Assembly (NCBI RefSeq): GCF_000003195.3
Contig: NC_012872.2
Span: 50,387,695 to 50,451,694 of the forward strand
DNA from: Sorghum bicolor
Taxonomy: Eukaryota > Streptophyta > Magnoliopsida > Poales > Poaceae
Direction of reading: 5' to 3'
DNA length: 64,000 nucleotides
Made by a program: the position numbers and the translations under genes. The notes beneath the pieces are model-generated. The model saw only the letters and a program-made list of their open reading frames with translations, had not been told where the DNA came from and searched no databases. Below are positions 1-10,917 of this stretch, one piece after another. Each line of letters opens with the position of its first letter. The first letter of the stretch is position 1.

Positions 1-83
1 ATATTTAATATTTTATGTATATATCGCCATATTTGATGTAATGAGGCTTGAAAAGTCTTTAAGTTTTGGGTCGAACTAAACCA
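1..83. mobile_element. partial MITE end (GGCCTTGTTTAG family)
   Basis: This stretch resembles the right half of the MITE family seen complete at 84-329 and 19259-19502. It has a run like 'tatttaatattttatgtatat', a degenerate 'gatgtaatgaggctt' block, and ends in 'gaactaaacca', close to the family terminus 'aactaaacaaggcc'. Its left end lies outside the window. Assignment is by eye and the copy is diverged. Confidence 0.35.
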
Positions 84-329
84 GGGCCTTGTTTAGTTCA
101 CCCTAAAAATCAAAAAAATTTCAAGATTCTCCGTCACATCGAATCTTTTAGCATATGCATGGAGTATTAAATATAGATGAAAAATAAAAACTAATCACAC
201 AATTTAAGTGTAAATTGTGAGACGAATCTTTTAAGTCTTATTACTCTATAATTATACAATGTTTATCAAATAAAAAACAAAAATGCTACAATATCAAAAT
301 CCAAAAAAAATCGCATCTAAACAAGAGCC
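84..329. mobile_element. MITE, GGCCTTGTTTAG family
   Basis: The element starts gggccttgtttagttc and ends gcatctaaacaagagcc, which are imperfect inverted repeats of each other. It has no coding capacity. The interior carries blocks that recur in the other copies: a 'gattctccgtcacatcgaatctt' type block, 'catgcatggagtattaaatata', and 'aattgtgagacgaatctt'. Related copies are at 19259-19502, 19674-19885 and 28747-28965, so the family is abundant in this gene island. I do not assign it to a superfamily. Confidence 0.7.
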
Positions 330-660
330 AGGCCGAAATGTAAAAGCCACGTGGTAGCAGGGACGTGCGTCGGCGTTGCTGTTTGGTCGTGTTCCGTGCA
401 TGGCCTTGTCTGTCCCACCGAGAAAAATAAAATGTTCTCGGATAATTAATCTCATGCTGAGAAAAGAATATTATTTATTCACTAAAAGTTACTGTTCGAC
501 GTTACAAAGCTCCTAACCTGCTTCAATATTGAGCGTCATTGGTTTAGCTCGTTTCTAAAGCTTCATACAAAATGTGAAAGCCCCTACCTATTCAGCAGTG
601 CAATCATGATTTAGGATGATCCTAAATATATATTTTAGAAAAATATTCGACCCCTGCAAT

Positions 661-837
661 CAGGGACGGATCTAAAGAGGGGTGGGGGGGGGGCTCCAGC
701 CTCCCCGCACCTGGTGCATCAATGGAGATATAGGAGGGTGAGAAAGAAAGGGTGGAGGAAAGAAGAAAAATGAAGAGAAATAGAGAAAGAAGAAAAGACC
801 CCCCCTCCTCTTCGATTCTGATCTACATCCACCACTG
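661..837. mobile_element. hAT-like MITE with 8-bp target duplication
   Basis: The 177-bp element begins CAGGGACGGAT and ends ATCCACCACTG, imperfect terminal inverted repeats of the CAG...CTG kind common in hAT elements. It is flanked by the 8-bp direct repeat cctgcaat at 653-660 and 838-845. The interior is purine-rich with no ORF. The 8-bp duplication supports hAT; the exact family is not known to me. Confidence 0.6.
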
Positions 838-898
838 CCTGCAATCTATGGGTTAAATGGCTAATAAAAAGGGTTAAACAACATTTAAACAAACATAG

Positions 899-1933
899 TG
901 TCGGCGTCTAGACTCGTCGTCTAGGCACAAACAAGTATAAATATGCGTGTCTACCTAAACCCGGATGGTGATGCAAGTGGAACACACAGAATTTATACTG
1001 GTTCGGGCTAAGGATGCCCTACGTCCAGTGTGAGATCAGGGGTCTGTATTGCCTTGCACCCAAAGATGCTTGTAGTAGGGGTATACAAGCAGGTTGCGAG
1101 AGAGGGCTAAGTCCCAAGTCTCGACTTTGTGTGGTGGACAGAGCGCGGTTTGCTACTCTATGCGTGAACTCGCTTGGAGTTATGGTGTGTGGCTTGAGTC
1201 TTGGTTGTCTTGATTGTTGGCCGTGTTGTTCGTGTTGTCCCTTGGATGTGAACCCTGGCTTCCCTTTTATAGTCTTAAGGGGGCACATGATTTTACATGT
1301 GTGTCTGGTGATCTTCCTCTGGTGAGTGGTGAAGCCACAGTCCCGACCCTGTAGAGGCTTGCCCATCCCGTCCTTGAGGCATGGCTGACAGTATGGTTGC
1401 TCCTGTGGAGGGTTACCGAGCCCTGTTGAAGTCGTGGGGGTTGGATCGGTGGCACTGCTGCATGTCCTGTAACAGTAGGAGAAGACAGCCAATAGTAACA
1501 TTGGTTAATTTCCCCCATACCCCTTTTTCTGTGAGGCGGTACACCACAGTGAAAGAGGTAAGGTTGCATAGTGAAAGAGGTAAGGCTACAGCGGCTGGGG
1601 TGGTTGGAATAGTCACCACCATGCCCTGCCATGGTATGGGGATCACAGCGTCCGTCACGTCGAGGGTACGGGCGCCGTGTGTTGGAAGCCTGGCTCCGAG
1701 ATGGGGGCTCGGGCGAGGCGGCGTTGGCGCCCGAGCCCAAGAGGGGCCGGGCGAGGCGGAATTTGTGCCCGAGGCCAAGGGGTCGGGCGAGCCGGGGCTT
1801 ACGCCTGAGGCCAAGGGGTCAGGCGAGCCGGAACCCGCACCCGAGTCCTAGTGATTATGGATGGTTTGCTTTATCTCCTTCTTTGCAATTTTTATTATCC
1901 TGATTTGGGTATCCTTTTTTATGGTAACCAACA
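899..1933 (-). repeat. 3' LTR of element A
   Basis: The 1035-bp LTR begins TGTCGGCGTCTAG and ends GGTAACCAACA, with the TG...CA termini typical of LTRs. It is the same length as its partner at 17235-18269, with scattered substitutions between them. For an element coded on the minus strand this left copy is the 3' LTR. The ORFs seen across it in several frames have no recognisable product. Confidence 0.93.
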
Positions 1934-1953
1934 GTAGCCCCCGAGCCTTTGGA
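1934..1953 (-). promoter_or_regulatory. polypurine tract of element A
   Basis: Read on the minus strand the sequence next to the 3' LTR is ccaaaggctcgggggctac. This purine-rich tract is where plus-strand DNA synthesis would start. Close copies of it lie further inside the element, notably at 5795-5815. Confidence 0.7.
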
Positions 1954-2012
1954 GGGGTGAAGGCACCCTTTCAAAGGTTCTCTCCTAAGGGACAATTTTT
2001 GTTGATTCGGAG

Positions 2013-2570
2013 TGAAAGGATCAAGATGCCCAAGAGGGGGGGGTGAATTGGGCTTCTCTAAAAATTTAAGCAACCTATAAGCTCCAATTCAACCCCTTGT
2101 GCCTAGTGTGACTTAGAGAGCTACCGGATAAAAAGTTTTGCAACCTAGTTCCAATCCTATTCTAGCATGGCAATTCTAAGAATGTAAAAGCACAAAGTAA
2201 ATGCTAGAAAGTAAAGGAGTAGTGGAAGAAAATGCTCGGCGATGTTTTGCCGAGGTATCGGAGAGTCGCCACTCTCCACTAGTCCTCGTTGGAGCACCTG
2301 CGCAAGGGTCTTGCTCCCCCTTGGTCCGCGCAAGGACCAAGTGCTCTCTACGGGCTGATTCTTCGACACTCCGTCGCGGTGAATCACCCAAAACCGCTCA
2401 CAAGCTTGACACGAGCCACCCACAAGAACTTCGGGCGGTCTTCGTGCCTCCAATCACCACCGAACCGTCTAGGTGATGGCGATCACCAAGAGTAACAAGC
2501 AACGAACTCTCACTTGACCCAAACAAGGCTCTAGAGAGTGGTGGATGCACACTTGACTCTTGGAACTCAC
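2013..2570 (-). repeat. truncated 3' LTR of element B
   Basis: This begins TGAAAGGATCAAGATGCCC and follows the right LTR (from 4198) almost base for base until 'cttggaactcac'. After 2570 it diverges into gag sequence, whereas the complete LTR continues 'tagaggaggattc'. The lost part includes the palindrome-rich region and the other terminus. Confidence 0.88.
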
Positions 2571-4148
2571 AAGCTTGACACTTGACCCAAACAAGTCATA
2601 GTTTGCTTTTAGAGTTGTTAGCTCTTCTTTCATTGCTCTATATCTAGTGATAAGCTCATCATGAACACTCTCAAGTTTATCATGTTTTTCTTTGAACTCT
2701 TTTAGAGAGAGTTTGAGCTCCTTGAGTTTAGTGGTCATGATCTCATTTTGATCTCTAAGCTCATCACTAGACTTAAGCTTTGCTAGAAGTGTGTCATTTT
2801 CAAGTTCAAGCTTTTCATTTTCACTTCTAGTTTTTCTTATGACTTTTGTGTATTTGTTAAGCAATTTTACAAGTTCATCATAAGAAGGTGATTCATATTC
2901 ACTATCACTTTCACTACTCTCATCCTCACTTTGTACCTTCCGTTCACCCTTAGCCATGAGGCATAGGTGTGTAGAGGATGTAGACGGTGGTGAAGATGAT
3001 GGTGATGGAGCATCGATGGCAATGGCGGCAACCTTCTCATCATCGCTTTCATTGCCGGAGGAGTCACCACTTGAGCTCTCAATGTCGGTGAGCCAATCAC
3101 CAACAGTGTAAGCTTTGCCATTCTTCTTCTTGTAGTGCTCCTTCTTCTTGCCACCTTTCTTCTTGTATTGCTTCTTCTCATTCTTGTCATCATCACTTGA
3201 GTCATCTTGCTCTTTGTTCTTCTTTTTGTACTTGTCCTTCTTGGGCTTTGGACATTGATGAGCAAGATGACCAAGCTCACCACAATTGTAGCAATCCATC
3301 TCGGAGATGGGCTTCCTTTTGCTACTTGTGAAGAACTTCTTCTTCTTTGAGTTAAAGTTGACTCCATTCTTGTTGAGCTTCTTCAACATCTTTGTGGTTC
3401 TTCTCACCAAGAGGGCAATAGATGCATCATCATCAATTGAAGTTGATGACTTAACTTCAATCTTCTTGGCTTTGCCCTTGTGAGAAGCTTTGAGAGCCAA
3501 GTCCTTCTTTTCTTTCTTGGCCGACAAGGAGCCATCTTGAGGGTTCATGTGCATGTACATCTCATGAGCATTGATCTTCCCCAATATGGTAGTTGGTGTA
3601 GCGGTGGAAAGATCGCCTTGATGAAGCACGGTTACTATGTGCCCATATTTCTTAATGGGAAGCACACATAGTATCTTCCTTGCTACATCTGCCGTACTCA
3701 TTTGTGTGAGCCCAAGTCCATTTAGCTCCTCTACAATGACATTCAAGCGGGAATACATTTCATTAGCATTTTCTTTAGGAAGCATCTCAAATGTATTAAG
3801 CTTGTTCATCACTAGGTGATAGCGTTCCTCGCGTTCACTCTTTGTTCCCTCATGGAGCGCACAAAGTTCCTTCCAAAGTTCATTGGCGGTTTTGTGGCTC
3901 CGAACGCGGTTGAACACCTCTTTGCAAAGGCCTCTAAAGATGTGGTTTTTGGCCTTCGCATTCCACTTCTCATTTTCTTGCTCTTGTGGAGTAAGAGCGG
4001 TGGCTCTTTCCGGAGGGGCAAACCCTTCGGTCGCGGCTTTTAGGCACTTTGTGTCGCATGCCTCAAGGTATGACTCCATTCGTATTTTCCAATACGGGAA
4101 GTCATCCCCATCGAACATGGGTGGCGGTCCATCCCCGTTAGACATCAT
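2469..4148 (-). pseudogene. Sirevirus-like gag polyprotein, 3' truncated
   Basis: The open frame covers 559 codons. The N-terminal half is the Copia gag region (motifs such as FPYWKIRMESYL and LWKELCALHEGT). A CCHC zinc knuckle, CYNCGELGHLAHQC, lies near residue 290 and is followed by long Lys/Asp/Glu/Ser-rich stretches and a predicted coiled coil (about residues 430-520). In an intact element this protein would form the particle and bind RNA. The last 30-odd codons are not gag: the frame crosses the deletion junction near 2571 and continues antisense through LTR sequence. No protease or pol follows. Whether the truncated protein is made is unknown. Confidence 0.85.
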
Positions 4149-4181
4149 TCTCTAGGCGGTGAAGCCTAAATAATGAGCACT

Positions 4182-4197
4182 AGGCTCCGATACCAAT
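4182..4197 (-). promoter_or_regulatory. primer-binding site of element B
   Basis: On the minus strand the sequence just inside the 5' LTR reads TTGGTATCGGAGCCT. This fits priming by initiator methionine tRNA, the usual primer in plant Copia elements. Confidence 0.75.
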
Positions 4198-5745
4198 TGA
4201 AAGGATCAAGATGCCCAAGAGGGGGGGTGAATTGGGCTTCTCTAAAAATTTAAGCAACCTATAAGCTCCAATTCAACCCCTTGTGCCTAGTGTGACTTAG
4301 AGAGCTACCAGATAAAAAGTTTTGCAACCTAGTTCCAATCCTATTCTAGCATGGCAATTCTAAGAATGTAAAAGCACAAAGTAAATGCTAGAAAGTAAAG
4401 GAGTAGTGGAAGAAAATGCTCGGCGATGTCTTGCCAAGGTATCGGGGAGTCGCCACTCTCCACTAGTCCTTGTTGGAGCACCCGCACAAGGGTCTTGCTC
4501 CCCCTTGGTCCACGCAAGGACCAAGTGCTCTCTACGGGCTGATTCTTCGACACTCCGTCGCGGTGAATCGCCCAAAACCGCTCACAAGCTTGACACGAGC
4601 CACCCACAAGAACTCCGGGCGGTCTTCGTGCCTCCAATCACCACCGAACCGTCTAGGTGATGGCGATCGCCAAGAGTAACAAGCAACGAACTCTCACTTG
4701 ACCCAAACAAGGCTCTAGAGAGTGGTGGATGCACACTTGACTCTTGGAACTCACTAGAGGAGGATTCTCTCAAGAAATCACTCAAGTCTCAATCCTCTCT
4801 AGGCTCTTGCTACTCTCTTGCTCCACAACAAGTTTCTCTGGTGTTCAAATGGGCAAGAGACCTCTCATCGACGAGGTGGAGGAGTATAAATACTATCCAC
4901 GAAGTCCAAAGGTCGGCCAACCGTTTTCCACTGAAAACGGGGTCACCGGACGCACATTATGTTGCACCGGACGTACTGCACCGAGCGTCCGGTGCTTCAT
5001 AACGGTTAACTGTACTTCTCTCTGACAAGTCACCGGACGCTAATTTCCAGCGTCCGGTGCACCGTCCGGTGCTCGGGGAAACATTACATGTTCCCTGTGC
5101 ATGGGACCGGACGCTACCCGGTGCGTCCGGTGCTAGCGTCCGGTGCTCAAGGGAACTTTACAAGCTCCCTGGGTATGGGACCGGACGCTACCCAGTGCGT
5201 CCGGTGCTAGCGTCCGGTGCCTAACCCTAAGCACGACACTGTCCCAACGGCTAAGGACCTCACCGGACGCACTCACAGAGCGTCCGGTGCAGCGTCCGGT
5301 GCCCCTTTGGGCACCCAAACTTCGTCGTAACGCGATCGCTACAAAACGAAGTTGGTTCCTCTCGATCTAAGGACTATCTCTGAGCTGCCTAGTGCTAGGT
5401 TTACCAAGTGTGCACCACACCTAAACCTAAAGCCTTGCCTAAGTCAAGCTACTAGATCAAATCCCCTCTTAATAATACGATCAAAGGAAAACAAAGTCCT
5501 AAACTACTCTAAGTGCCCTTCTTCACCATATGGCACTTAGACCTAGTCTAGTCTTGACGATGTCCATCCATCCTTTGAAAACCGAAATGATTTCCACTAT
5601 TAAGTAGGCATGTACGTCCCTATCCATCGAGTACCTATTTACCATGACCTTACCTATGACTTTGCCTCTGCAAAACACACGTTAGTCATAGTAATCAATA
5701 ATGTCATTAATCACCGAAATTACTAGGGGCCTAGATGCTCTTTCA
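4198..5745 (-). repeat. 5' LTR of element B
   Basis: The complete 1548-bp LTR starts TGAAAGG and ends CTCTTTCA. Between about 4925 and 5310 it contains a dense series of ACCGGACGC and GCGTCCGGT units, often arranged as palindromes. The same motif type recurs in the LTRs of E and F. A TATA-like GTATTTATACTCC lies on the minus strand around 4880-4893. Confidence 0.9.
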
Positions 5746-5750
5746 CGGAG

Positions 5751-6870
5751 CTTCATATTTCCTTCGGGGGGTGCGCGCGAGCACACCTGCCGGGTGTAGC
5801 CCCCGAGCCTTTTGGAGGAATGGTGTTCATTCCTTCAAAGGCTTTTACCCCTGAATATCGTAGTCTAGAGTATTCGAGGGATAGGTTGCGTGTTCTTTAC
5901 ACGTATTGCCTGTTCCCATTATGCGAGGAAGCCCCCGAGCCCTTTCCCCACAAGGGTCGATCAGGTTCTTTCTCGTCTTGTAATTACGTCCCTCATTCAT
6001 CCTTTCGCTCGGGGGAGGAGTGGGTGGCACCGTACTACCCTCGATGGGCGAGTGTCGACGTTCCCCGGGAGCTGCAAGCGGGTAAATCCAAGTGGATGCC
6101 CGAGTCCCATTCGATAGGGGTCGGCTGGTGGCCCTATGGGCACATCTCAAAATACCCGAGGGCAGTCACGGTGGATGTCGAAACCGTTCTCTAGGTTCCG
6201 AGGGCTCGGTGCCTCCCTCGATGGGATCCCAGTCGCGTGACACCCGCATGGGTCTCGGATACAACTAGTAAAGATGCGCCGATCCCCTAGGGGGGTCTGA
6301 CCATGGCCTCTATTGTGCTCATCCTCGGTCATCCTTCGCTCGGTTATCCTGAGGCGACTGTTTGAACCCACTTTGTGGGTCAGTCTCGCAACCTCTAGAA
6401 CGTAAGTGGCCATGGCCTGGGGTTTCTTACCTCGAAAGGTTTTAGATCGACCGTAGGGTCGGGCGAGACGGAGTCTGCGCCTGACAGAAACCGCCTTGCT
6501 GCTTATTTCGGGCGCAACATGGGGGCACCAGGGGGTCGGGCGAGACAGAATTTGCGCCCGACGGAGACCGCCTTGCAACTCTTGCTCGGGGTTAGCAGGG
6601 GGTCGGGCGCCGCTTGCCCTGGAAGGAACAACCCTGACATAACTTTTCAGGGTGCCCCTTTTGAGGCGACTCGCGCGGGGAGTCGAAACGACCGTGCCGT
6701 TGTGCACCGGCCGGATGTGACGCCTCATGTGCAAATTTAATGCGCGCGTGCAGCGGGCGTGGGAATCGAAGGAAGTGGGTGCTTCAAGTTTTTCACCTGA
6801 CCAGGGAGCGGGCGACGGTTGCTCTTTTCCCCATTGATCTTCTATGCGGGAGGTGTGGCTGCGTCGTGCT
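5751..6870. other. internal non-coding region of element A, 5' of the antisense gene
   Basis: I see no convincing gene here. On the plus strand the stretch begins a second copy of the PPT-like block (gtagcccccgagccttttgg, 5797-5816), and a third, weaker one is at 5930-5945. From about 6450 to 6620 there are repeats of 'ggtcgggcgagacgga/ttgcgcccgac'. The minus-strand frame at 6147-7007 has no recognisable product and is treated as chance. Confidence 0.5.
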
Positions 6871-6874
6871 CCTT

Positions 6875-6882
6875 CTATAAAA
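6875..6882 (+). promoter_or_regulatory. TATA-like box of the antisense gene in A
   Basis: CTATAAAAG lies about 125 bp before the ATG at 7006, on the strand opposite to gag-pol. The antisense gene of element C has a similar box (CTATAAGAG on the minus strand, 55834-55842) about 100 bp before its ATG. A conserved arrangement suggests an internal promoter; this is inference. Confidence 0.5.
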
Positions 6883-7005
6883 GCAGCCGCGGGGGTCCTG
6901 ATTTCTTTCCACCTGCCCTCACGCGAAAGACGCTCTCGCCTCCTGTTCTTCTTGCCGCCGTCTTCTCCACTCTGCCCCGTAAGCACCCTTCTCCGCTTAG
7001 TGGCC

Positions 7006-10000
7006 ATGGCCGGCGATGATGCGTGGCCCCCTGCAACGTGACGAGGTCCGCGCTGGAAGCGCGTGTGAAGAGCGGGCTCCTCCGCCCTCTCGTGGATGAG
7101 GGGTTGCCGGAGTGGATCGCTCCCCCGGTGAGTGACAGGGAGCCAAACCCGCCTCCGAGCTATGTGGTTTGCTTCCTGTTGTTCCTAGACCGGGGGTTCG
7201 GAACTCCGGTTGGCCGCCTCATCCGGGCGATCCTGCACTATTATGGGGTGGAGCTGCACAACCTCAACCCTAACTCGGTGATGCAGGCGGCCATCTTCGC
7301 CACGGTATGCGAGCGGTTCCTGGGGGTCCCCGCCCACTGGAACCTCTGGCACCACCTCTTCAAGGCGGACATGTCCGCTCGCTATGAGGGAGGGGAGAAG
7401 ATACCCCTGCGGGTTGGCGGTTGCACGCTCTAGCTCCGCCAGTCACGGTCCCAGCAATACATCTAGAGCAGCATGCCCTAGTCGAACCGAGGGTGGCAGA
7501 ACGGATGGTTCTACCTCCGAAACGACGGCGGGCTGCTCCCGGAGTATACCGGGAAGATGGCGGAGTGCCCCGCGAAGTGGGCGTGGGGCACCCCTGCAGA
7601 GGAGCAGAAGAAGCTCGGCCCCCTTCTTGCGAGACTCGAGAAGCTACGTCAAGCCAGGGTCACTACAACCATAGTGGCGACGGCGTTCCATAAGAGGAGC
7701 TTGTTCCCGCTAGCATAGCGGCAGGCGTTCATGTTTGAGATGACTCGGGACGTCCCCTTCGCCGGGACGCGGATGCTGGAGGCGCCGGTGTCGGCGACGG
7801 AAATAGCCACCCGGGTATCGAGGACCACGCACCCGGATCTGAAGAACTCTTGGGTGGTGCCGATGCGCCCTGAGAAAGGCTACATCTCTCTGGTAAGACG
7901 CTGCTTTTTTGATTTTGTGCTTGTTTCCCTTCTTCCTCGCCTTAACCCCGATTGCTGCTCGTTTGCAGGGGAAGGGGATCGTCAAGGACTCCCTGCCTCC
8001 AGTCCCAGAGGACAAGGAGCTCCGGGCAAAAAATCGAGCCCGGAACGAGGAGCAAGCAAAGGAGGACAAGAAGGCGAAGAGCGCAAGGAAGGCGCAGCGC
8101 CGCGAGACCTCCGCCAAGAACCGCCACGAGGCCGAGAAGGCGGGACTCCCTCTGCCCGATTCTCTCGAGACTTCGGTCTCAGAGATAGAGGGCGGGGGAG
8201 ACAACACACATTGGCTCGATGAGCTCGAGGAGGAGGAGGATGACGTGATCCCCCTGTCAGCGGGGGGATTGAGATCCTAGAGGGGTCGAAGGCCTGAGGG
8301 GGTCGGAGACTCCCGAGGGGTCCCAAGCACCGGGGGGCGAACGGATCGCCCCCCATATTATTGTGGACGATGAGGAGGACGGCGCCCCTCGAGAGGGCTC
8401 TATTCCCTCGGGTCCCTAGGAGGGGGAAAGGGCGCCGGGCGGTGGATCCGATGCGCCCCCACAGCCGGTGGTGCCGGAGGGTTCGACCGAGCCCCGCCCA
8501 GCGTCTGGGGCAGAGGCAGGAGGCTCAGCTGAGGCGTCGCGGGCCGAGACCACCGTCGAAGCCCTCGTGCCAACCGCTAGGGAGACGGGGGTCCCCCCGA
8601 CGACCCTGGGTGCTTTGGGAGGCGCTAAGGGAGCTCCGAGCTCTCAGAAGGGTACTGCCCCCCGAGCAAGGTACGTTTTTCGCTTTTTGTCCTTTCTTTT
8701 GATTTTTTGTTTTTCTCTTTCTTCTATCTGGTGTTATCTCCTCATCAGCTGGAAGCACAAAGTGGCTTCAGTGAGGCTAGCACCCCTGAAGGCCGTGAAG
8801 AGAGGGGCGCAGTCGACCCCTGGGTCGGCGAGGCCCAAGTCGCCGCCCCCCTGAGCCGCGAAGAAGGGGGGCAGGAGATGGGGGGGAAGATGCCAGACCC
8901 CCCGGCGAAGGAGGTAGGGATGCCAAGGCCCCAAGAGCCAGAGGAGACGGTCTTGGCCCTCGGGGCTATTCCCCCTTTGGGGGATGCTAGCCTAGAGGGT
9001 CAGGGTCAACTTGAACAGACCGAGGGGAGCCGGGCCGAGGAGGCGCTCATCGTGGTGCCTCCCGAGACGTCCCGTGGGAAGGGGTCGTCCTGACCCGAGG
9101 CCTTAGCTAGGGAGGGGGAAGGGAGCTGGGGCGAGAGTCCCATGGTCTGGCCCAACCCTGACGACCCAGAGGGGAGGGCCAGATTCGTGCTGGACGACCT
9201 GTCAGAGGCCTATCTCTGGCGAGGCCTTGAGGAGTGCGGGCGCGCCAGCGTCGAGGCGCTCAACCGAGCGTCTGAGCTCGTGAGCCGTGACATGTTCAAG
9301 TTTGCTCTAGTATGATCTTTGTCCCCCTTTTGGTAAAGTGTTTTTGCGTTTTTGGGCTAGTTCTTTGCATAACCCTTGAATTCGTAGGCGCTCCAAGCTG
9401 CTTCCTTGGAGAAGTCGATGTTCCTCTGTGGGGAGCAGGACGCATGGGCGACTTGCGACGATGAGAAGGCTGCACGGGAGGTGGCCGAGGGGGAACTCGC
9501 GAAGGAGTGCGAGATCTCTGCCGAGCTTCGCCAGAAGTGCTCGGCCCTCGCGACTGAGGCTCGGGAGGCCCGGGAAAAGGTTGCTCCCCTGGAGAAGAGG
9601 GTTAGCGACCTTACCCAAGAATCCCAAGAGCAGAGGGCCGCCGTCGAGAGGTACAAGAACGAGGTCACTCGGTTGGAAGCTTTGCTTGCCGAGAAAGACC
9701 TTGTCCTCAACCAGGCTCAGGCTGACCTATCTGCGGCTCAGGGCGAGGTGGTCCGTTGGCACCGGAGCTCGGCGGAGAATGAGAAGCGAGCCGAGGGTAA
9801 GAACTGAGTCTTTTATTCTGGCTCTTTGGCATTTGGATTGGTTTTCCTAACTTTGGTCTTCTCATTTTGTTTTTCAATAGAGCTGGAGAAGAAGGTGGCT
9901 GAGGCAGCCTCCGCCGCCGACGCCCTGCAAAAGTCCCTTGATGCCTAGGTTTCGGACCGCTCGGCTCTAGAGGCCGTGGTCGCCTCGTCATGCGAGGGGC

Positions 10001-10347
10001 TCGGGGTGTCGACAGGCGCACCGGGGTCGTTGTTGCGGAGCCGTGTCGAGGCTCTCTACTCCCGGGTCGGGGAGAAGATGAGGGAGGCACTCCACGCCAG
10101 GGTGAAGAAGGCCCTGGCGATGGTGAGCTCTCACTACGTCGGCATCGATCTGCCGGCGGTTAGTGAGGGCTATGTCCTCCCTGATGACGAGGTGGAGGCC
10201 CAAGAGGAGCTGCAGAAGCTTGGAGATGGCGCAGATGCCCCAGGAGATGCCTTGGCCACCTTTTTTGACACCGAAGTGGAGCTTCCCCCCTCGGCGCGCA
10301 GGAACCTGGGGAATCAGGCCCTTGTAGTTAGCTTTTTTCTTTTGTGA
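7006..10347 (+). pseudogene. spliced antisense gene (aORF) of Tat element A, decayed
   Basis: At least five exons can be read on the strand opposite to pol: about 7006-7892, 7969-8671, 8750-9315, 9391-9797 and 9882-10347, with GT/AG borders (for example gtaag at 7893 and ttgcag before 7969). The N-terminal part matches the antisense product of element C (RGFGTPVGRLIRAILHYYG against RGFGVPVHPFLQGLLLYYE) and resembles the Pfam 'putative gypsy type transposon' domain. The middle is acidic and charged, exon 4 is a coiled coil rich in Glu/Arg/Ala, and the last exon holds an SSHYVGIDLP segment also matched in C. Frameshifts near 7020 and 7434 and stops near 7716, 8278, 9091 and 9946 show decay. The function of this family is not known to me. 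Confidence 0.75.
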
Positions 10348-10917
10348 ACATCAAAGTCCAGTGGGCCTTGTTTTCTATATGAAACTTTGATGTTGAATAT
10401 GAATGTTTATATGATTGTTTCCTTTAAGATTTCCATTATGTCTTTTGTTATTTCTTTTTCCCTGTACCGACCTGACCTCGGCAGTGCGGGGTCGGGAGAG
10501 CCTCTTAGGGTCTGCGTTAGTCAGAGCGTCCCGAGCCTAAGTCCTTTTTTCTTCCTTAGTAATTTTTAGAAGTCTGGGTCCGTTCCCCGATCCTAGGGGG
10601 TGAGTGGAGGTCGTCCTTGCCCGTGGGCGCGAATCTTTCCTTGGGCTCACACCTTCCTAAGATTTAGGGGATGGATCCGTGGCCTCTTAAATTCTTTTAG
10701 GAAACAAAAGAAAGACCTTGGGTCGGGGTGCTTTGACTTGCGTGAAAAAAAGAAAAAAGATTCGGAGTTGCCACAGGGGGTTCCCGCCGTGTAGCCCCCG
10801 AGGGAGGCTCGGATTCTGTAAGGCAGAGCCGAGGCTTGCTCTTAAAGGCATAACCATATAATTTGAAGTTCTATTATTCTTTCAAGTAAGTGAACAAATA
10901 GATATGTTTACAAAATT
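10348..10917. other. spacer between antisense gene and pol in element A
   Basis: The two convergent coding units of A end facing each other here. The stretch is AT-rich to about 10580. It contains another PPT-like block on the minus strand (gtagcccccgagggaggctcgg at 10793-10814 on the plus strand). No gene is seen. Confidence 0.5.

Larger units (their letters stand above)
2013..5745 (-). mobile_element. Copia/Sirevirus-like deletion derivative B (gag only)
   Basis: The element is flanked by the duplication cggag at 2008-2012 and 5746-5750, so it inserted into A. Its right LTR (4198-5745) is complete. The left LTR matches only its first 558 bp and then runs straight into gag. A single deletion has removed all of pol and most of the 3' LTR. 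The primer-binding site next to 4198 fits initiator tRNA-Met. The long LTR with CCGGACGC palindromes and the Lys-rich gag with a zinc knuckle fit Sireviruses. Confidence 0.88.

Noticed and set aside
1014..1903. ORFs in the LTRs of element A (repeated at 17355-18239)
   Set aside because: They lie wholly inside LTR sequence in several overlapping frames and differ by stops between the two copies.
6147..7007. 286-codon minus-strand frame in element A
   Set aside because: GC-rich chance frame in the leader of the antisense gene; no recognisable motif.
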